Assembly: GCF_036850765.1 (NCBI RefSeq)
Contig: NC_089495.1
Location: forward strand, 191,845,847-191,909,846
Source: Saccopteryx bilineata
Taxonomy: Eukaryota; Chordata; Mammalia; Chiroptera; Emballonuridae
Length of the DNA: 64,000 nucleotides
Direction: 5' to 3'
A model generated the notes under the pieces. It was given only the letters and a program-made list of their open reading frames with translations, was not told the origin of the DNA and ran no database searches. Shown in pieces: positions 1-9,605 of the stretch. The position numbers and the translations under genes were made by a program. Numbering within the stretch: position 1 is the stretch's first letter; each line of letters begins with the position of its first letter.

Positions 1-237
1 AAAGCTAAAATATGTAATACACTAAGCCAACTCTTAACACACACCCCCCAAAATAAACCAGAAACCCAGTAAGGTTACCAAAATGAAACAGCACAGCCAT
101 TGCCACAGAGAACTAGCATGCACACGTGCTATTAGTCATCTAATCATGCTCTACTTTCAGAAACTACACAGCAACAGCTCTACGTTTTACCCATTTCATC
201 ACAGAAAGACTGACTCTTCCGTTTTCCCTCCACATAC

Positions 238-388
238 ATTTTTACGGCAGCCATGGCAAGAAGTCTCTGTGCTCTCAATCTGTCGCTCGAGCTCCACAGC
301 TCGTTCACCAGGTGCCAGAGGGCTGCGACATACCCCACAGACAGGCTTCTTCGGCTTCAGACATTCCTGCAGGCATGCAGAGCAAAAG
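238..388 (-). CDS. RNF114: RNF114 coding exon 2
   Basis: 151 nt. The acceptor AG is at 390-389 after a pyrimidine-rich run, and the donor GTATGT starts at 237. It encodes the second half of the RING ([20 protein letters not shown]) and the linker to the C2HC zinc module, ending in a complete codon (Asn97). Reading past the donor hits a stop after about 12 codons, which confirms the exon end. Confidence 0.95.
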
Positions 389-3300
389 CTAGAACAAGAC
401 ATACAGAGAACCTGAGTCATGCATTGTGGAGGCAAGACAACAAAAATGGATAAACTTTTAAAAATACATCAATGAGTAACAGGTTAAAGACAACTTGTTC
501 CCTACTCCTGATTCAAATACTGAGTCCTTCTATGAAAGAAAAACGGGGGGGGGGGGGGGGGAGATCCTACAAAGAATCAGAGATCAGCACCAGAAACAAA
601 TGCAAACTACTGTAATACATGGAAAAAGGTATTACAGTTATGGTGCAGGTTGCAGTCTTCAAACAGCCCTCAGCACTGAGGGGTTTCCTGAATCTGCTTT
701 TCCTCAGTGGAACAGAGACAGTAGTACTCACCGCTAGAAGTGCTGGGTGAAATATGTACATCAGACCTTAGTACAGTGAATAGCACACTTGAAATGCACC
801 ACCAACAGGAGCTGCTGTCATTTGAGGTGAATGCAAAGCACGATGGGAACACAAATACAAGAAAAACTAGTTGTAGCCCTGGCCCAGTAGCTCATTTGGT
901 TAGAACGTCATCCTGATTAATGCCAAGGTTGCGGGTTCAATCCCCAGTCAGGGCACATATAAGACTCAACCAACAAATATATAAATAAGTGGAACAACAA
1001 ACTGACATTTCTTTTTCTTCCTTTCTCTCAAATAAATAAATTAAAAAAATAAAAAAGAGCAACTAGTTGTGACCTAAGGACAGAGCTCAGAAGACTTCAG
1101 ATGCAGCATCTACGAAAGACTTAAAAGAAAGAGTTCAGCTGGCGGAGCAAGGGAAGAATATTACAGACCTTCAGACTTAAAAAGTCATGATCTAGCCTGA
1201 CCAGGCGGTGGTGCAGTGGACAGAGCATCAGACTGGGATGTGCAGGACTGGGGTTTCGAGACCCCAAGGTTGCCAGCTTGAGTGCGGGCTCATCAGGTTT
1301 GAGCAAAGCTCACTAGCGTGAGCCCAAGGTTACTGGCTCGAGCAAGGGGTCACTCGGTCTGCTATAGCAGTCCCCCAGTCAAGGCACATATGAGAAATCA
1401 ATCAATGGACAACTAAGTAACCGCAACAAAGAAATGATGTTTCTCATCTCTCTCTCTCTCCCTTCCTGTCTGTCTGTCCCTATCTATCCCCTCTCTCTGA
1501 CTCTGTCTCTGCCACAAAAAAAAAAAAAAAAATTCATGATCTGAGGAAATAAGAGCCTAACATTTTCCCTCATAAGCAGTAGGGATCCAGATATTTAAAG
1601 CAAAGACAGACAAGACCAAATCCAAATTTTAGAAAAACAACAAAAACAACTCTGAGATTTTGCCTTGTGTTAAGCTCCAAGGTCCTTCTTTTGTCTAACT
1701 AGTTTCTTAAAGCCTATTTCTTCTACCTCTAAATAAACTTTTCCTTATAAAAAAAATAACTCTGGGATTATCATAGCCAATAGTTTTTGGTTTTAAAATA
1801 TCTTTTAGGTCCTTGCCAGTTGGCACAGTGGTAGAGTGTTGGCCTGGTGTGTAGATGTCCCAGGTTCAATTCCCAGTCAGGGCCCAAAGGAGAAGCACCC
1901 ATCCGCTTCTCCACCTCTCCCCCTCTCACTTCTCTCCCTTTTTTTCCCCTCCTGCAGCCATGGTTTGATTGGAGAGAGTTGGCCCCAGTCGCTGAGGATG
2001 GCTGCATGGCCTCTGACTCAGGCACTAAAAAATGGCTCAAGTTGCAACGAAGCAAGGGCCCCATATGGGCAGAGCATTGCTCCCTAGTGGGCTTGCTGGG
2101 TGGATTCTGGTCCTGGCACATGTGGGAGTCTGTCTCTCCCTCCCCTTTTCTCACTAAATAAAAATAATAATAATTTTTTTTTTTTTTTGCATTTTTCTGA
2201 AGCTGGAAACGGGGAGAGACAGTCAGAAAGACTCCTGCATGCGCCCGACCGGGATCCCGGCACACTCACCAGGGGGCGATGCTCTGCCCATCCTGGGAGT
2301 CACTATGTTGCAACCAGAGCCACTCTAGCACCTGAGCAAAGCCATCCCCAGCGCCCGGGCCATCTTTGCTCCAATGGAGCTTTGGCTGTGGGAGGGGAAG
2401 AGAGAGACAGAGAGGAAGGAGAGGGGGAGGGGTGGAGAAGCAGATGGGCGCTTCTCCTGTGTGCCCTGGCTGAGAATCGAACCCGGGACTTCTGCACGCC
2501 AGGCCGACGCTCTACCACTGAGCCAACCGGCCAGGGCCAATAATAATATTTTTTAGGTGAGGAAAGATGAGAGGAGATCTGAAGTAGAAACCAAACAGAA
2601 GGCTAATGGCAAAGGATTGTGAGGCCTGACTGGGGCAGCAGAGAATGACGTCAGGACATGATTCAGGGCTGGAATCAGTAGCACTGCTACCCAACTGCAT
2701 TTGGAAAAGAAAAAACTAAAATGAAAAATGATCAAGTTTATATCCTGAAGCCTAGGCAAGTGGTAATGCTGAGGGGTAATGCTGAGGTAAAGTACACAGA
2801 AAAAATGGATAAGAAGGCAAGAAAATACCCTGGCAGAATGTATAATCAAAGATAATCTGCACATTTAACAATGTTTTACTGTCTCTTAAGAATTTTTTTC
2901 CTTTGTCATTAAACTAGATGTTATTCTGCTAGGCAAATTCCAGACCAGGCTAGAAGAAGGTGAGGGGATCTACTGATTCACCAGAGGGCACAATGGTGAC
3001 CTAACTAAGTCCTTGTCCTCATAATGCTTCTATTCCAGAGTGAAGCAAAACACAAATGTTAGTTTTAGATAGTGATTAAGTCACTGAGCTAATAAAGTGA
3101 TGAGATCAGCTGGGGTGACCATAGAAAGCTTCTTTAAGGAGGTGGATTCATTTGAGCTGAGACCTAAAATTATGAGAAGCACAGACCTGGATGCAGAGTG
3201 CCACACAAAGATGACACCAAGTGCAGAAGGGTATCTGAAAGGAAGACTTTTGGGGCCATGAATCATGCCCAATAAAACAGCCTGCTTTCAGTTTCATTTC

Positions 3301-5151
3301 CTATTATACCGGGGTTTTTCTAGCTCAGCTTTCCAGATGCTCCACCCTTTCTGTTACAGTGCCATGTAAAAAGTCCCTTCTCCTGGGCACCCAGCCACCT
3401 GTCCTCTCCATTTAGAGCTTGAAATAAAGTTTAAAATCTTATTATTTTAATTAATTAATTAATTAATTTTAGTGATAGGAGAGGAGGCAGAGACAGACTC
3501 CCCATGCGCCCTGGCCAGAACCCACCCAGCATGCCCACTAGGGGCCTCTGCTGTTGAAACCTGTGCCATTTTTAGCTCTTGAGGCGAAGGCCATGGAGCC
3601 ATCCTCAGTGCCTGAGGCCACCTCCCTCGAGCCACTCCAGCCATGGCTGTGGGAGATGAAGAGAGAGAGAGATAGAGGAGGGAAGGGCGAAGGGTAGAGA
3701 AGCAGATGGTCGCTTCTCCTGTGTGCCCTCCCCGAGAAGGGGACCCAGGACATCTAAACGCCAGGCCAACGCTCCACCACTGAGCCCACCCGCCAGGGAA
3801 AAGAAGATATTTTTTAATTGATTGATTGATTTTAAAAAAGAGGAAGGGCCTGACCTGTGGTGGTGCAGTGGGTAAAGCACTGACCTGGAACGCTGAGGTC
3901 ACCAGTTCAAAAGCCCGGGCTTATGCTCTCGTTTCTCTTCAGATCACATAAATCTTTCGCCTTTTACAAAACCCCGGGCTTGCCTGGTCAAGGCACATAT
4001 GGGAGTTGATGCTTCCTGCCCCTTCCCCCTTTCTCTCTCTCTCTCTCCTAAAAATGAATAAAACCTAAAAAAAAAAAAAGACTCAACCAGTGAAATCATG
4101 TGAAACAACATATCGATGTTGCTTTCTCTCTCTCTCTTCCTCTCTCGCCCTAAAAATAACTTTTATAAAATAAAATTAGAAGAAAAAAAAAGAAAAGAAT
4201 GTCTGTGAGGCCCAACAAGTGCCTATTGTGACAACTGACCCTTGAAAAGGTCCTAAGACCAATGCCAAGGTGACGCCCCTTCTATGCGTTGAGGGAAGCC
4301 GTGAAGAAAATGCCAACTCCCAGAGGAAGAAGCAGGCGGCCAAGTTCTCTACAATTCTTTCAACTTAGGTGTTTATGTGTCTGATGGAGCAAGGCTGCGA
4401 TTCAGATTCGGCCAAACTAGGACCGGGACATTGTCATGACACTGTCACACACACACCTCCTTTAGTCGTGTGTGACGACCAATGCACAGGCCACGGAGGC
4501 TTCACTTCAAATGGCGTGAAACACATCTGTATCCACGTAAGCAGTAACGCTAACAATCCCTACCTACCTCCTCTCAAGCCCCTTCACGGTTAAGGGCAGA
4601 TGGGTCATATTTATGTGAAGACTTTCCTTTTGTTCTTTTAGTCTAGCTCGGTGTTTCTTCCACTTGAGGGCCCATTAGAATTACTCCGGCAGAGCTAGAA
4701 ACCTGGGCGATGGACGCACTATTCAAGGGAAATTGGGGCGCTCGCGGGCAGACTCTGGACCCTACCTAACCCCCGGTGAGGTGGAAAGCCACTATCTCGC
4801 GTGGGAAGGAGCTGACAGGCCGCCTGGAACACAGTAGGAGCTCAACAGAAGGGCGGAATATTGGGGGAGTGAACAAGGCAAGACGGCAGAAGCGCCCTAT
4901 AGGCCGATCCTCTTGCTCTCGCCCGAGACCCTCCCGGCCGGGGCCTCGCCCCTCAGCTCCATTCCCCTCCCAGTCAGACGCCCCCCGACCAGGCCCGGGC
5001 TCGCCGCTTACACGTGGCCGCAGAGTACCCGCACCGGCTTCTCGTACACCTCTAAGCACACGGGACACGTGAAGCGGCCCAGTGGGTCGGCCTCCGCCGC
5101 CGGCCCTGCCAGATGCGCACCAGCCTCACGAGCCTGCTGTTGTGCCGCCAT
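238..5151 (-). CDS. RNF114: RNF114 E3 ubiquitin ligase, exons 1-2 (partial gene)
   Basis: Minus-strand gene; CDS = 5151-5012 joined to 388-238 (97 codons), the rest lying beyond position 1. The joined product starts [17 protein letters not shown] and carries a complete C3HC4 RING finger with ligands C29, C32, C44, H46, C49, C52, C64 and C67, followed by the start of the next zinc module (C91, C94). Human RNF114 (ZNF313) is about 228 aa, so roughly 43% is here. Known role of the family: cytosolic/nuclear RING E3 ligase acting in NF-kB, interferon and cell-cycle control. Both splice sites are canonical (GTAAGC donor, TTCTAG acceptor, GTATGT donor) and the codon split across the junction (GT|C = Val47) keeps frame. 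Odd point: human Cys8 is Arg here. Orthology is supported by RING spacing and by the neighbouring SPATA2 and SLC9A8. Confidence 0.95.
545..561 (+). repeat. Poly-G run
   Basis: 17 consecutive G inside RNF114 intron 1 (poly-C in the transcript). It can form a G-quadruplex on the plus strand and is a likely sequencing or assembly weak point. Confidence 0.9.
876..1060 (+). mobile_element. VES-type tRNA SINE (family D)
   Basis: Starts GCCCTGGCCCAGTAGCTC, has a tRNA-like B box (GGTTCAATCCC) and the bat signature GTGGAACAACAAA before a pyrimidine run and an A-rich tail. Flanked by a 10-bp target duplication AACTAGTTGT at 865-874 and 1061-1070. I call this about 180-bp bat family D. Confidence 0.9.
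1195..1533 (+). mobile_element. tRNA-derived SINE, family B
   Basis: Full-length copy of a 330-bp family: head GCCTGACCAGGCGGTGG, body with repeated GGTTGCCAGCTTGAG-like blocks, GAGAAATCAATCAATGG, a TCTC-rich tract ending CTCTGTCTCTG and an A tail. Target duplication TCATGATCT at 1185-1193 and 1534-1542. I call this family B. Confidence 0.9.
1809..2172 (+). mobile_element. tRNA-derived SINE, family A
   Basis: Long (about 370-bp) family: a tRNA-like head (CCAGTTGGCACAGTGGTAGAG), then GGAGAAGCACCCATCCGCTTC, a TCTC tract, CCTGCAGCCATGG and an end near TCTCACTAAAT with an A-rich tail. This copy is diverged. Its tail was hit by the opposite-strand copy at 2173-2538. Confidence 0.88.
2173..2538 (-). 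mobile_element. tRNA-derived SINE, family A, inserted in the preceding SINE tail
   Basis: Reverse-orientation family A copy. It runs from the A tail (poly-T at 2175-2189) and TTTTTCTGAAGCTGG to the tRNA head ending CAACCGGCCAGGGCC. AATAATAAT repeats on both sides (2539-2547 on the right) mark the target duplication in the tail of the first SINE. Carries a CTCF-like core at 2266-2279. Confidence 0.9.
2990..3260. repeat. L2-like ancient LINE fragment
   Basis: Text such as GAGCTGAGACCTAAAATTATG and the run of events around it resemble the L2 3' region; strongly decayed. Family assigned by eye only. Confidence 0.45.
3463..3798 (-). mobile_element. SINE family A, diverged
   Basis: Reverse copy ending GAGCCCACCCGCCAGGG, with the body GAGAAGCAGATGGTCGCTTC. 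Divergence is greater than in most A copies here, suggesting an older insertion. An (AATT)n tract lies at its tail side. Confidence 0.85.
3848..4079 (+). mobile_element. SINE family C interrupted by a U5 snRNA fragment
   Basis: Family C (about 190 bp): head GCCTGACCTGTGGTGG, CAAGGCACATATGGGAGTTGATGCTTC, TCTC tract and AAAAATGAATAAA tail. The body is split after the B-box region: CAAAAGCCCGGGCTT (3908-3922) and CAAAACCCCGGGCTT (3967-3981) flank a 44-nt foreign segment described separately. Confidence 0.9.
3923..3966 (+). pseudogene. RNU5: 3'-truncated U5 snRNA retropseudogene
   Basis: The 44 nt begin at U5 nucleotide 1 and follow vertebrate U5 into loop I. GTTTCTCTTCAGATC, ATAAATCTTTCGCC and TTTTA are exact, with three substitutions (at insert positions 3, 8 and 24) by comparison with the remembered human U5. 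A 15-bp near-perfect direct repeat (one mismatch) flanks it and there is no A tail. This is the layout of the classic 3'-truncated snRNA pseudogenes formed by reverse transcription. It lacks the rest of U5, the Sm site and a promoter, so it is not functional. Confidence 0.88.
4080..4165 (+). mobile_element. SINE family D, 3' fragment
   Basis: Only the 3' part is present (GACTCAACCAGTGAAATCATG, GAAACAACATATCGATGTTG, TCTC tract). It lies directly after the A tail of the family C SINE. Confidence 0.7.
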
Positions 5152-5350
5152 CTTGCTGCTTCGGAGAGCAGCGTAACGGCGGCCGAGAAGTAGGAGACTG
5201 AGGGGGCGGGGCCCAGGGGGCCGGCCAGCGACGCGAGGGGCGGGGCGAGGGCGGGGCTTGTGGGCTGTGAGGGCTCAAGGGGCTTGGATTATGGGCTGAG
5301 CATCCGGCTGGGAGCGGGGCTAAGGGTGCGCCACGCCTCTTGGCCCCTCT
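4880..5350 (-). promoter_or_regulatory. RNF114: RNF114 CpG-island promoter
   Basis: GC-rich, CpG-dense block around exon 1, sharply different from its AT-rich flanks. GC boxes are visible at 5202-5212, 5237-5246 and 5250-5257 and a MYB-like CGTAACGG at about 5171-5178. There is no TATA box, which fits a housekeeping promoter with a short 5' UTR just right of 5151. A YY1 motif overlaps the start codon at 5143-5154. Confidence 0.8.
5012..5151 (-). CDS. RNF114: RNF114 coding exon 1 with start codon
   Basis: 140 nt. The ATG at 5151-5149 sits in AAGATGGCGGC, which is both a good initiation context and a YY1 motif. Encodes an N-terminal disordered segment rich in Ala/Gln/Gly and the first half of the RING (C29 to H46). 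The donor CGT|GTAAGC is at 5011-5010. The start is chosen by agreement with the family N-terminus MAAQQ. Confidence 0.95.
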
Positions 5351-6060
5351 GACAGGAGGGAGGGAGGAAGAGGCCGAGGGAAATCTGGAAAATATGGAAA
5401 ACGGATTTTGAGTTGGCAAAATTGGGACCGGCTTTGTGCTTCAGCATGTTTTCTAAATTTAAATCATTATTACTCAATAATTTTTTTAACTTAAGCAAAC
5501 AACGACAACAAAAAGAACAAATTTTTAAAGAAAAATAAATAAATAAACTTAAAAAGCAAATAAATTTTAAAGGTAGATCTGATATCACTCCTGAGCTACA
5601 AATAGAAAACCAGTTGTCACTTAATTCTACAAGGGAACTGTAAAAATACAATGGAAACAAAACAATATTATTAATTCATGCTGAATATACTGTTGACACT
5701 AAAAAGACATTAGCCATTATGCAAGAGGGGTTGAAGACAGGCTATCACCACGCTGACACTTGCTAGTGAAAGCAAAAGTAATGGGAAGCATGTCTCCCTC
5801 CCTGAGTCAACATTATTTAAAATTGTGTCCACATGCCTCCTGGTGGTAAGGTCCAGCTCATACTCTGTATAGATGGGGAAGCTGAGGCGTGATATGATAG
5901 ACTAAACCTCAATCTCACAAGAAAGGAGCAGGCCTACATCCCAGATGTTTTGAATTTCAACTTTCCACTTTCTACTGCACCCACTTGCGTCTGGCACACA
6001 CCCCATTGAACAACCATTTAACAGAAGAGACATCTTTTTTTTTTTAAAGCATCGTGTTTT
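5351..6060. other. Intergenic, AT-rich, no gene
   Basis: Sequence upstream of RNF114. I see no exon. 5820-5990 resembles a reverse MIR (GGGGAAGCTGAGGCGTGAT), and the rest is unique or too decayed to name. Confidence 0.5.
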
Positions 6061-6479
6061 TTGTTTGTTTGTTTTTTGTATTTTTCTGAAGCTAGAAACG
6101 GGGAGAGACAGTCAGACAGACTCCCGCATGCGCCCGACCGGGATCCACCCGGCACGCCCACCAGGGGCTACGCTCTGCCTACCAGGGGGCGATGCTCTGC
6201 CCCTCCGGGGGGCGTAGCTCTGCCCCTCCAGGGCGTAGCTCTGCTGGGACCAGAGCCACTCTAGCGCCTGGGGCAGAGGCCAAGGAGCCATCCCCAGCGC
6301 CCGAGCCATCTTTGCTCCAATGGAGCCTCGGCTGCGGGAGGGGAAGAGAGAGACAGAGAGGAAGGAGAGTGGGAGGGGTGGAGAAGCGCCCGCTTCTCCT
6401 GTGTGCCCTGGCCGGGAATCGAACCCGGGACTTATACACGCCAGGCCGACGCTCTACCACTGAGCCAACCGGCCAGGGT
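6061..6479 (-). mobile_element. SINE family A with four internal 22-bp units
   Basis: Reverse copy (TTTTTCTGAAGCTAG to CAACCGGCCAGGG). It is longer than other copies because the internal unit around ACCAGGGGGCGATGCTCTGC is present about four times (6159-6180, 6181-6202, 6203-6225, 6226-6246). Confidence 0.9.
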
Positions 6480-6937
6480 CTTACATGGTTTTCTTAACCT
6501 GGACAGTTAATGATCAATTAAACCTCTACTTGAAAAGCCACAAAGGCCTCACAGTGAGGAGTCTACATGGGATAAATAAATCATGTTGGTTAAACCAGGT
6601 TAATTGAATGCAAATTTGTGCCTTCTTTGTCTCACTCCCAAATGCCGGGATTGATTTTGCTTGACCCGGTGGCAGCAAGAAGAGTATTTATAGCTATTCA
6701 TGTAGGCATCCTACAACAAACAATTTGGCAGGGAGGCAGCAGCCCAAAAGGGCCAATGCTTAGGCTTTCCCGTTTCTGTTTCCTGTTCCTATGCCAGACA
6801 CTCACTCAGAGACAGAGGTGTGCTGTGGGTATTAGCGATTTGCGTTGGCCTTGTAACTGATGCCAGACCCTGTGGGGATGAAGAAGGGGGAGTGAGCAGG
6901 AGACCTCCACACCTGAGCTTCAAATCCACAGAGTGAG
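6480..6937. other. Intergenic, no gene seen
   Basis: No recognisable repeat, RNA gene or splice-flanked reading frame. Probably unique or strongly decayed sequence. Confidence 0.4.
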
Positions 6938-7131
6938 GCCTGACCTGTGGTGGCGCAGTGGATAAAGCATCAACCTGGAAATGCTGAGGTTGCAGGTTTG
7001 AAACCCTGGGCTTCCCTGGTCAAGGCACATATGGGAGTTGATGCTTCCAGCTCCTCCCCCCTTCTCTCTTCTCTGTCTCTCTCTCTCCCCCTCTCTCTCC
7101 TCTCTAAAAATGAATAATAATAAAAAAAACC
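6938..7131 (+). mobile_element. SINE family C
   Basis: Complete head GCCTGACCTGTGGTGGCG to an A-rich tail. Target duplication CAAATCCACAGAGTG / CAAATCCATAGAGTG at 6921-6935 and 7132-7146. Confidence 0.93.
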
Positions 7132-7159
7132 CAAATCCATAGAGTGCCTCATTTGGGCT

Positions 7160-7497
7160 TTTTGTTTTTGTTTTTGTTTTAGAGACAGCAAGAGTCAGAA
7201 AGAGGGATAGATAGGGACAGACAGACAGGAATGGAGAGGGATGAGAAGCATCAATCATTAGTTTTTCGTTGCAGCAGCTTAGTTGTTCATTGATTGCTTT
7301 CTCATACGTTCCTTGACCGTGGGCCTTCAGCAGACCGAGTAACTCCTTGCTCAAGCCAGCAACCTTGGGTCCAAGCTGGTGAGCTTTTGCTCAAACCAGA
7401 TGAGCCCACGCTCAAGCTGGCGACCTCGGGGTCTCAAACCTGGGTCCTCTGCGTCCCAGTCCGACGCTCTATCCACTGCACCACCGCCTGGTCAGGC
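7160..7497 (-). mobile_element. SINE family B
   Basis: Reverse full-length copy ending CACCGCCTGGTCAGGC. Target duplication CTCATTTGG at 7148-7156 and 7498-7506. Confidence 0.93.
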
Positions 7498-7639
7498 TCA
7501 TTTGGACTTTTGAAATGAACTTTCCACAACCTCATACACTTAGTTACAAAGACAAGAGGATAGGATTGACATAATATTAATAGTGAACTTTTTGGGGTGC
7601 TTATTATTATAACTACTTTGTATGAATAAATCCTCACAG

Positions 7640-7770
7640 TAACCTATATCTTGGGTCCTTTTATTAGTATCTCCTTTTACAGCTGTGCAAATCGAAGCAC
7701 AGAGAGATTTAATTACCTTTTAACACAAATGGAAAATGAGAGTCAGGATTTGAATATCACATGCAGTCTG
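7640..7770 (-). repeat. MIR-like fragment
   Basis: TTTTACAGCTGTGCAAATCG and AAGCACAGAGAGATTTAATTA follow the reverse MIR pattern (paraphrase of capped GAAACTGAGGCACAGAGA). Decayed. Confidence 0.5.
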
Positions 7771-7799
7771 CCTTTGCCACCTGTGCCCTTCAGGGTGCC

Positions 7800-7965
7800 T
7801 GTACATCAGAGTCACCTGGGAGGCTTTTTAAAACACTGACTGCTGGAACCGACCTCCAGAGTGCCTGATCCAGCGCATCAGTAGGTCTGGGGATTTGCAT
7901 TTGTAATTGTTTTCCAGGTGAGGCTGATGCTGCAGGACCCGGGGCCATACTTTGAGAACCACTAG
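7800..7965 (+). repeat. MER5-like hAT-Charlie fragment
   Basis: AGAGTCACCTGGGAGGCTTTTTAAA and the terminal CATACTTTGAGAACCACTAG are characteristic of MER5-type non-autonomous hAT elements shared by placental mammals. Confidence 0.75.
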
Positions 7966-8070
7966 CCTACATTGTCTTCCCCTACCCTCCAGCAATGCTG
8001 AGCTAGACGGAATGTGCTCCATCTCTTCCTGGTTTTCTGAAGTATCCCCATGGACAATGTCCCCAATTTC

Positions 8071-8266
8071 CCTTTTATTATTATTATTATTTATTTATTT
8101 ATTAATTCATTCATTTTAGAGAGGAGAGGGAGAGAGGGAGAAAGGGGGGAGGAGCAGGAAGCATTAACTCCCATATGTGCCTTGACCAGACAAGTGCAGG
8201 GTTTTGAACCGGCGACCTCAGTGTTCCAGGTCAACGCTTTAACCACTGCGCCACTGCAGGTCAGGA
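8071..8266 (-). mobile_element. SINE family C
   Basis: Reverse copy: TTATT tail, CATTTTAGAGAGGAGAGG, CCCATATGTGCCTTGACC and the head GCGCCACTGCAGGTCAGGA. Confidence 0.9.
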
Positions 8267-8406
8267 CATTTTCCCTTTCTTAGCTTGCAAATATATAACC
8301 AGTCCTTCTTCCTTCCCACTTATAACTTGGTTTCTCAGCAACTATCAACCTAATAATGTGTGTCAAACAAATGAAACGTACTCTTCCCATTTACCCTTAT
8401 GTTTTT

Positions 8407-8600
8407 TATTTTTAATTTTTATTGATTGACTGATTGATTTTAGGGGGTGGGGAGAGAGCAAGAGAAACATTACTTGTTGTTCCACTTATTTATATATTCA
8501 TTAGTTGATTCTTATATGTGTGTGCGCTGACTAGGGATGGAACCCATAACCCTGGCATATCGAGATGAAGCTCTAACCAACTGAGCTACGTAGCCAGGGT
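8407..8600 (-). mobile_element. SINE family D
   Basis: Reverse copy: GATTGATTTTAGGGGG, TTGTTCCACTTATTTATATATTC, a tRNA-like B box and the head ACTGAGCTACGTAGCCAGGG. Confidence 0.88.
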
Positions 8601-8610
8601 TCGCCTAAAA

Positions 8611-8974
8611 ATTTTTTTTTGTATTTTTCTGAAGTTGGAAACAGGGAGGCAGTCAGACAGACTCCCGCATGCGCCCGACCGGGATCCACCCGGCATGCCC
8701 ACCAGGGGACGATGCTCTGCCCATCTTGGGGCATCGTTCTGTTATAACCAGAGCCATTCTAGCGCCTGAGGCCACAGAGCCATCCTCAGCGCCCGGGCCA
8801 ACTTTGCTCCAATGGAGCCTTGGCTGCGGGAGGGGAAGAGAGAGACAGAGAGGAAGGAGAGGGGGAGGGTGGAGAAGCAGATGGGCGCTTCTCCTGTGTG
8901 CCCTGGCCGGGAATTGGACCCAGGACTCCTGCACGCCAGGCCGATGCTCTACCACTGAGCCAACCGGCCAGGGC
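8611..8974 (-). mobile_element. SINE family A
   Basis: Reverse full-length copy from TTTTTCTGAAGTTGG to CAACCGGCCAGGGC. CCTAAAAAT / CCCTAAATG on either side may be a decayed target duplication. Confidence 0.92.
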
Positions 8975-9605
8975 CCCTAAATGTTTTTAAGGAAAATATT
9001 TCCCACAGTAGTCTCTTCCTCTTCTTCAGCTTTTGGCAGCCTCTCCTAGGTTGTCCACACTGTCTAACCTCTTCTTGGGTTCCGTGAGCCTGGAGTGGGA
9101 GAATAGGTTTTGCTCAAAGCCTTTGCGAACTTGACTTTTACTGCCAAGGTAGACTCATTCATTCAGACAACAAAGAGTCCCTGTGGGTCTATTGTGTGCC
9201 AGGCCCTCTGCAGGGTGCAGGGGATAGATATAATTCTAGGAAGAAAGATGTGAGGTCGGTGGTGGCGGCCGGTGCTTTGAAAAGTTTTTCAACTAAATAA
9301 TGATCCTAATGAAAGTTGCAGGGAGATTTCCTCTAGTGTGAGGCGATCTAGACATGTCAGGCCCACACTGCTCACCCACTGTGAGTGTGTTATTTAAGCC
9401 ACTAAGTTTGTGGTCATTTGTTAGGCAACAACTGATAACTAATACAATCTCTTTAGTGGGTAATTTGCCTATAATTATAAAAGAAGAACACAGACCTTTT
9501 GATTTATCTCTTCTATAATATTTCAGGACTTTATCCCATAGACCAGAGCCATCCCATACTGTGGCTATTTAATTTTAAGTAAATTTTAAAAAATTCACTG
9601 TCTCT
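8975..9605. other. Intergenic with decayed ancient repeats
   Basis: 9150-9245 (GTGTGCCAGGCCCTCTGCAG) is an L2-like end. 9380-9460 (TTAAGCCACTAAGTTTGTGG) matches a common old mammalian repeat of LTR or DNA type. 9540-9605 resumes at 9945-10060 (CAATAGCCACATGTAGC), so the SINE at 9606 split one older hAT-like element. No gene. Confidence 0.5.

Larger units (their letters stand above)
389..5011 (-). other. RNF114: RNF114 intron 1
   Basis: 4.6-kb intron carrying at least seven SINE pieces, among them a tail-to-tail inverted pair (1809-2538) and a SINE with a U5 snRNA insert (3848-4079). The stretches 390-875, 2540-3460 and 4170-5010 hold no gene; 2990-3260 resembles L2, 2980-2993 has a CTCF-like core, and the rest is unique sequence. 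A run of 17 G lies at 545-561. Confidence 0.85.

Noticed and set aside
1771..2543. Long open frames across SINEs here and at 18627-19280, 34887-35414 and 42200-42769
   Set aside because: They are translations of the family A SINE (recurring peptides such as [17 protein letters not shown]), not genes.
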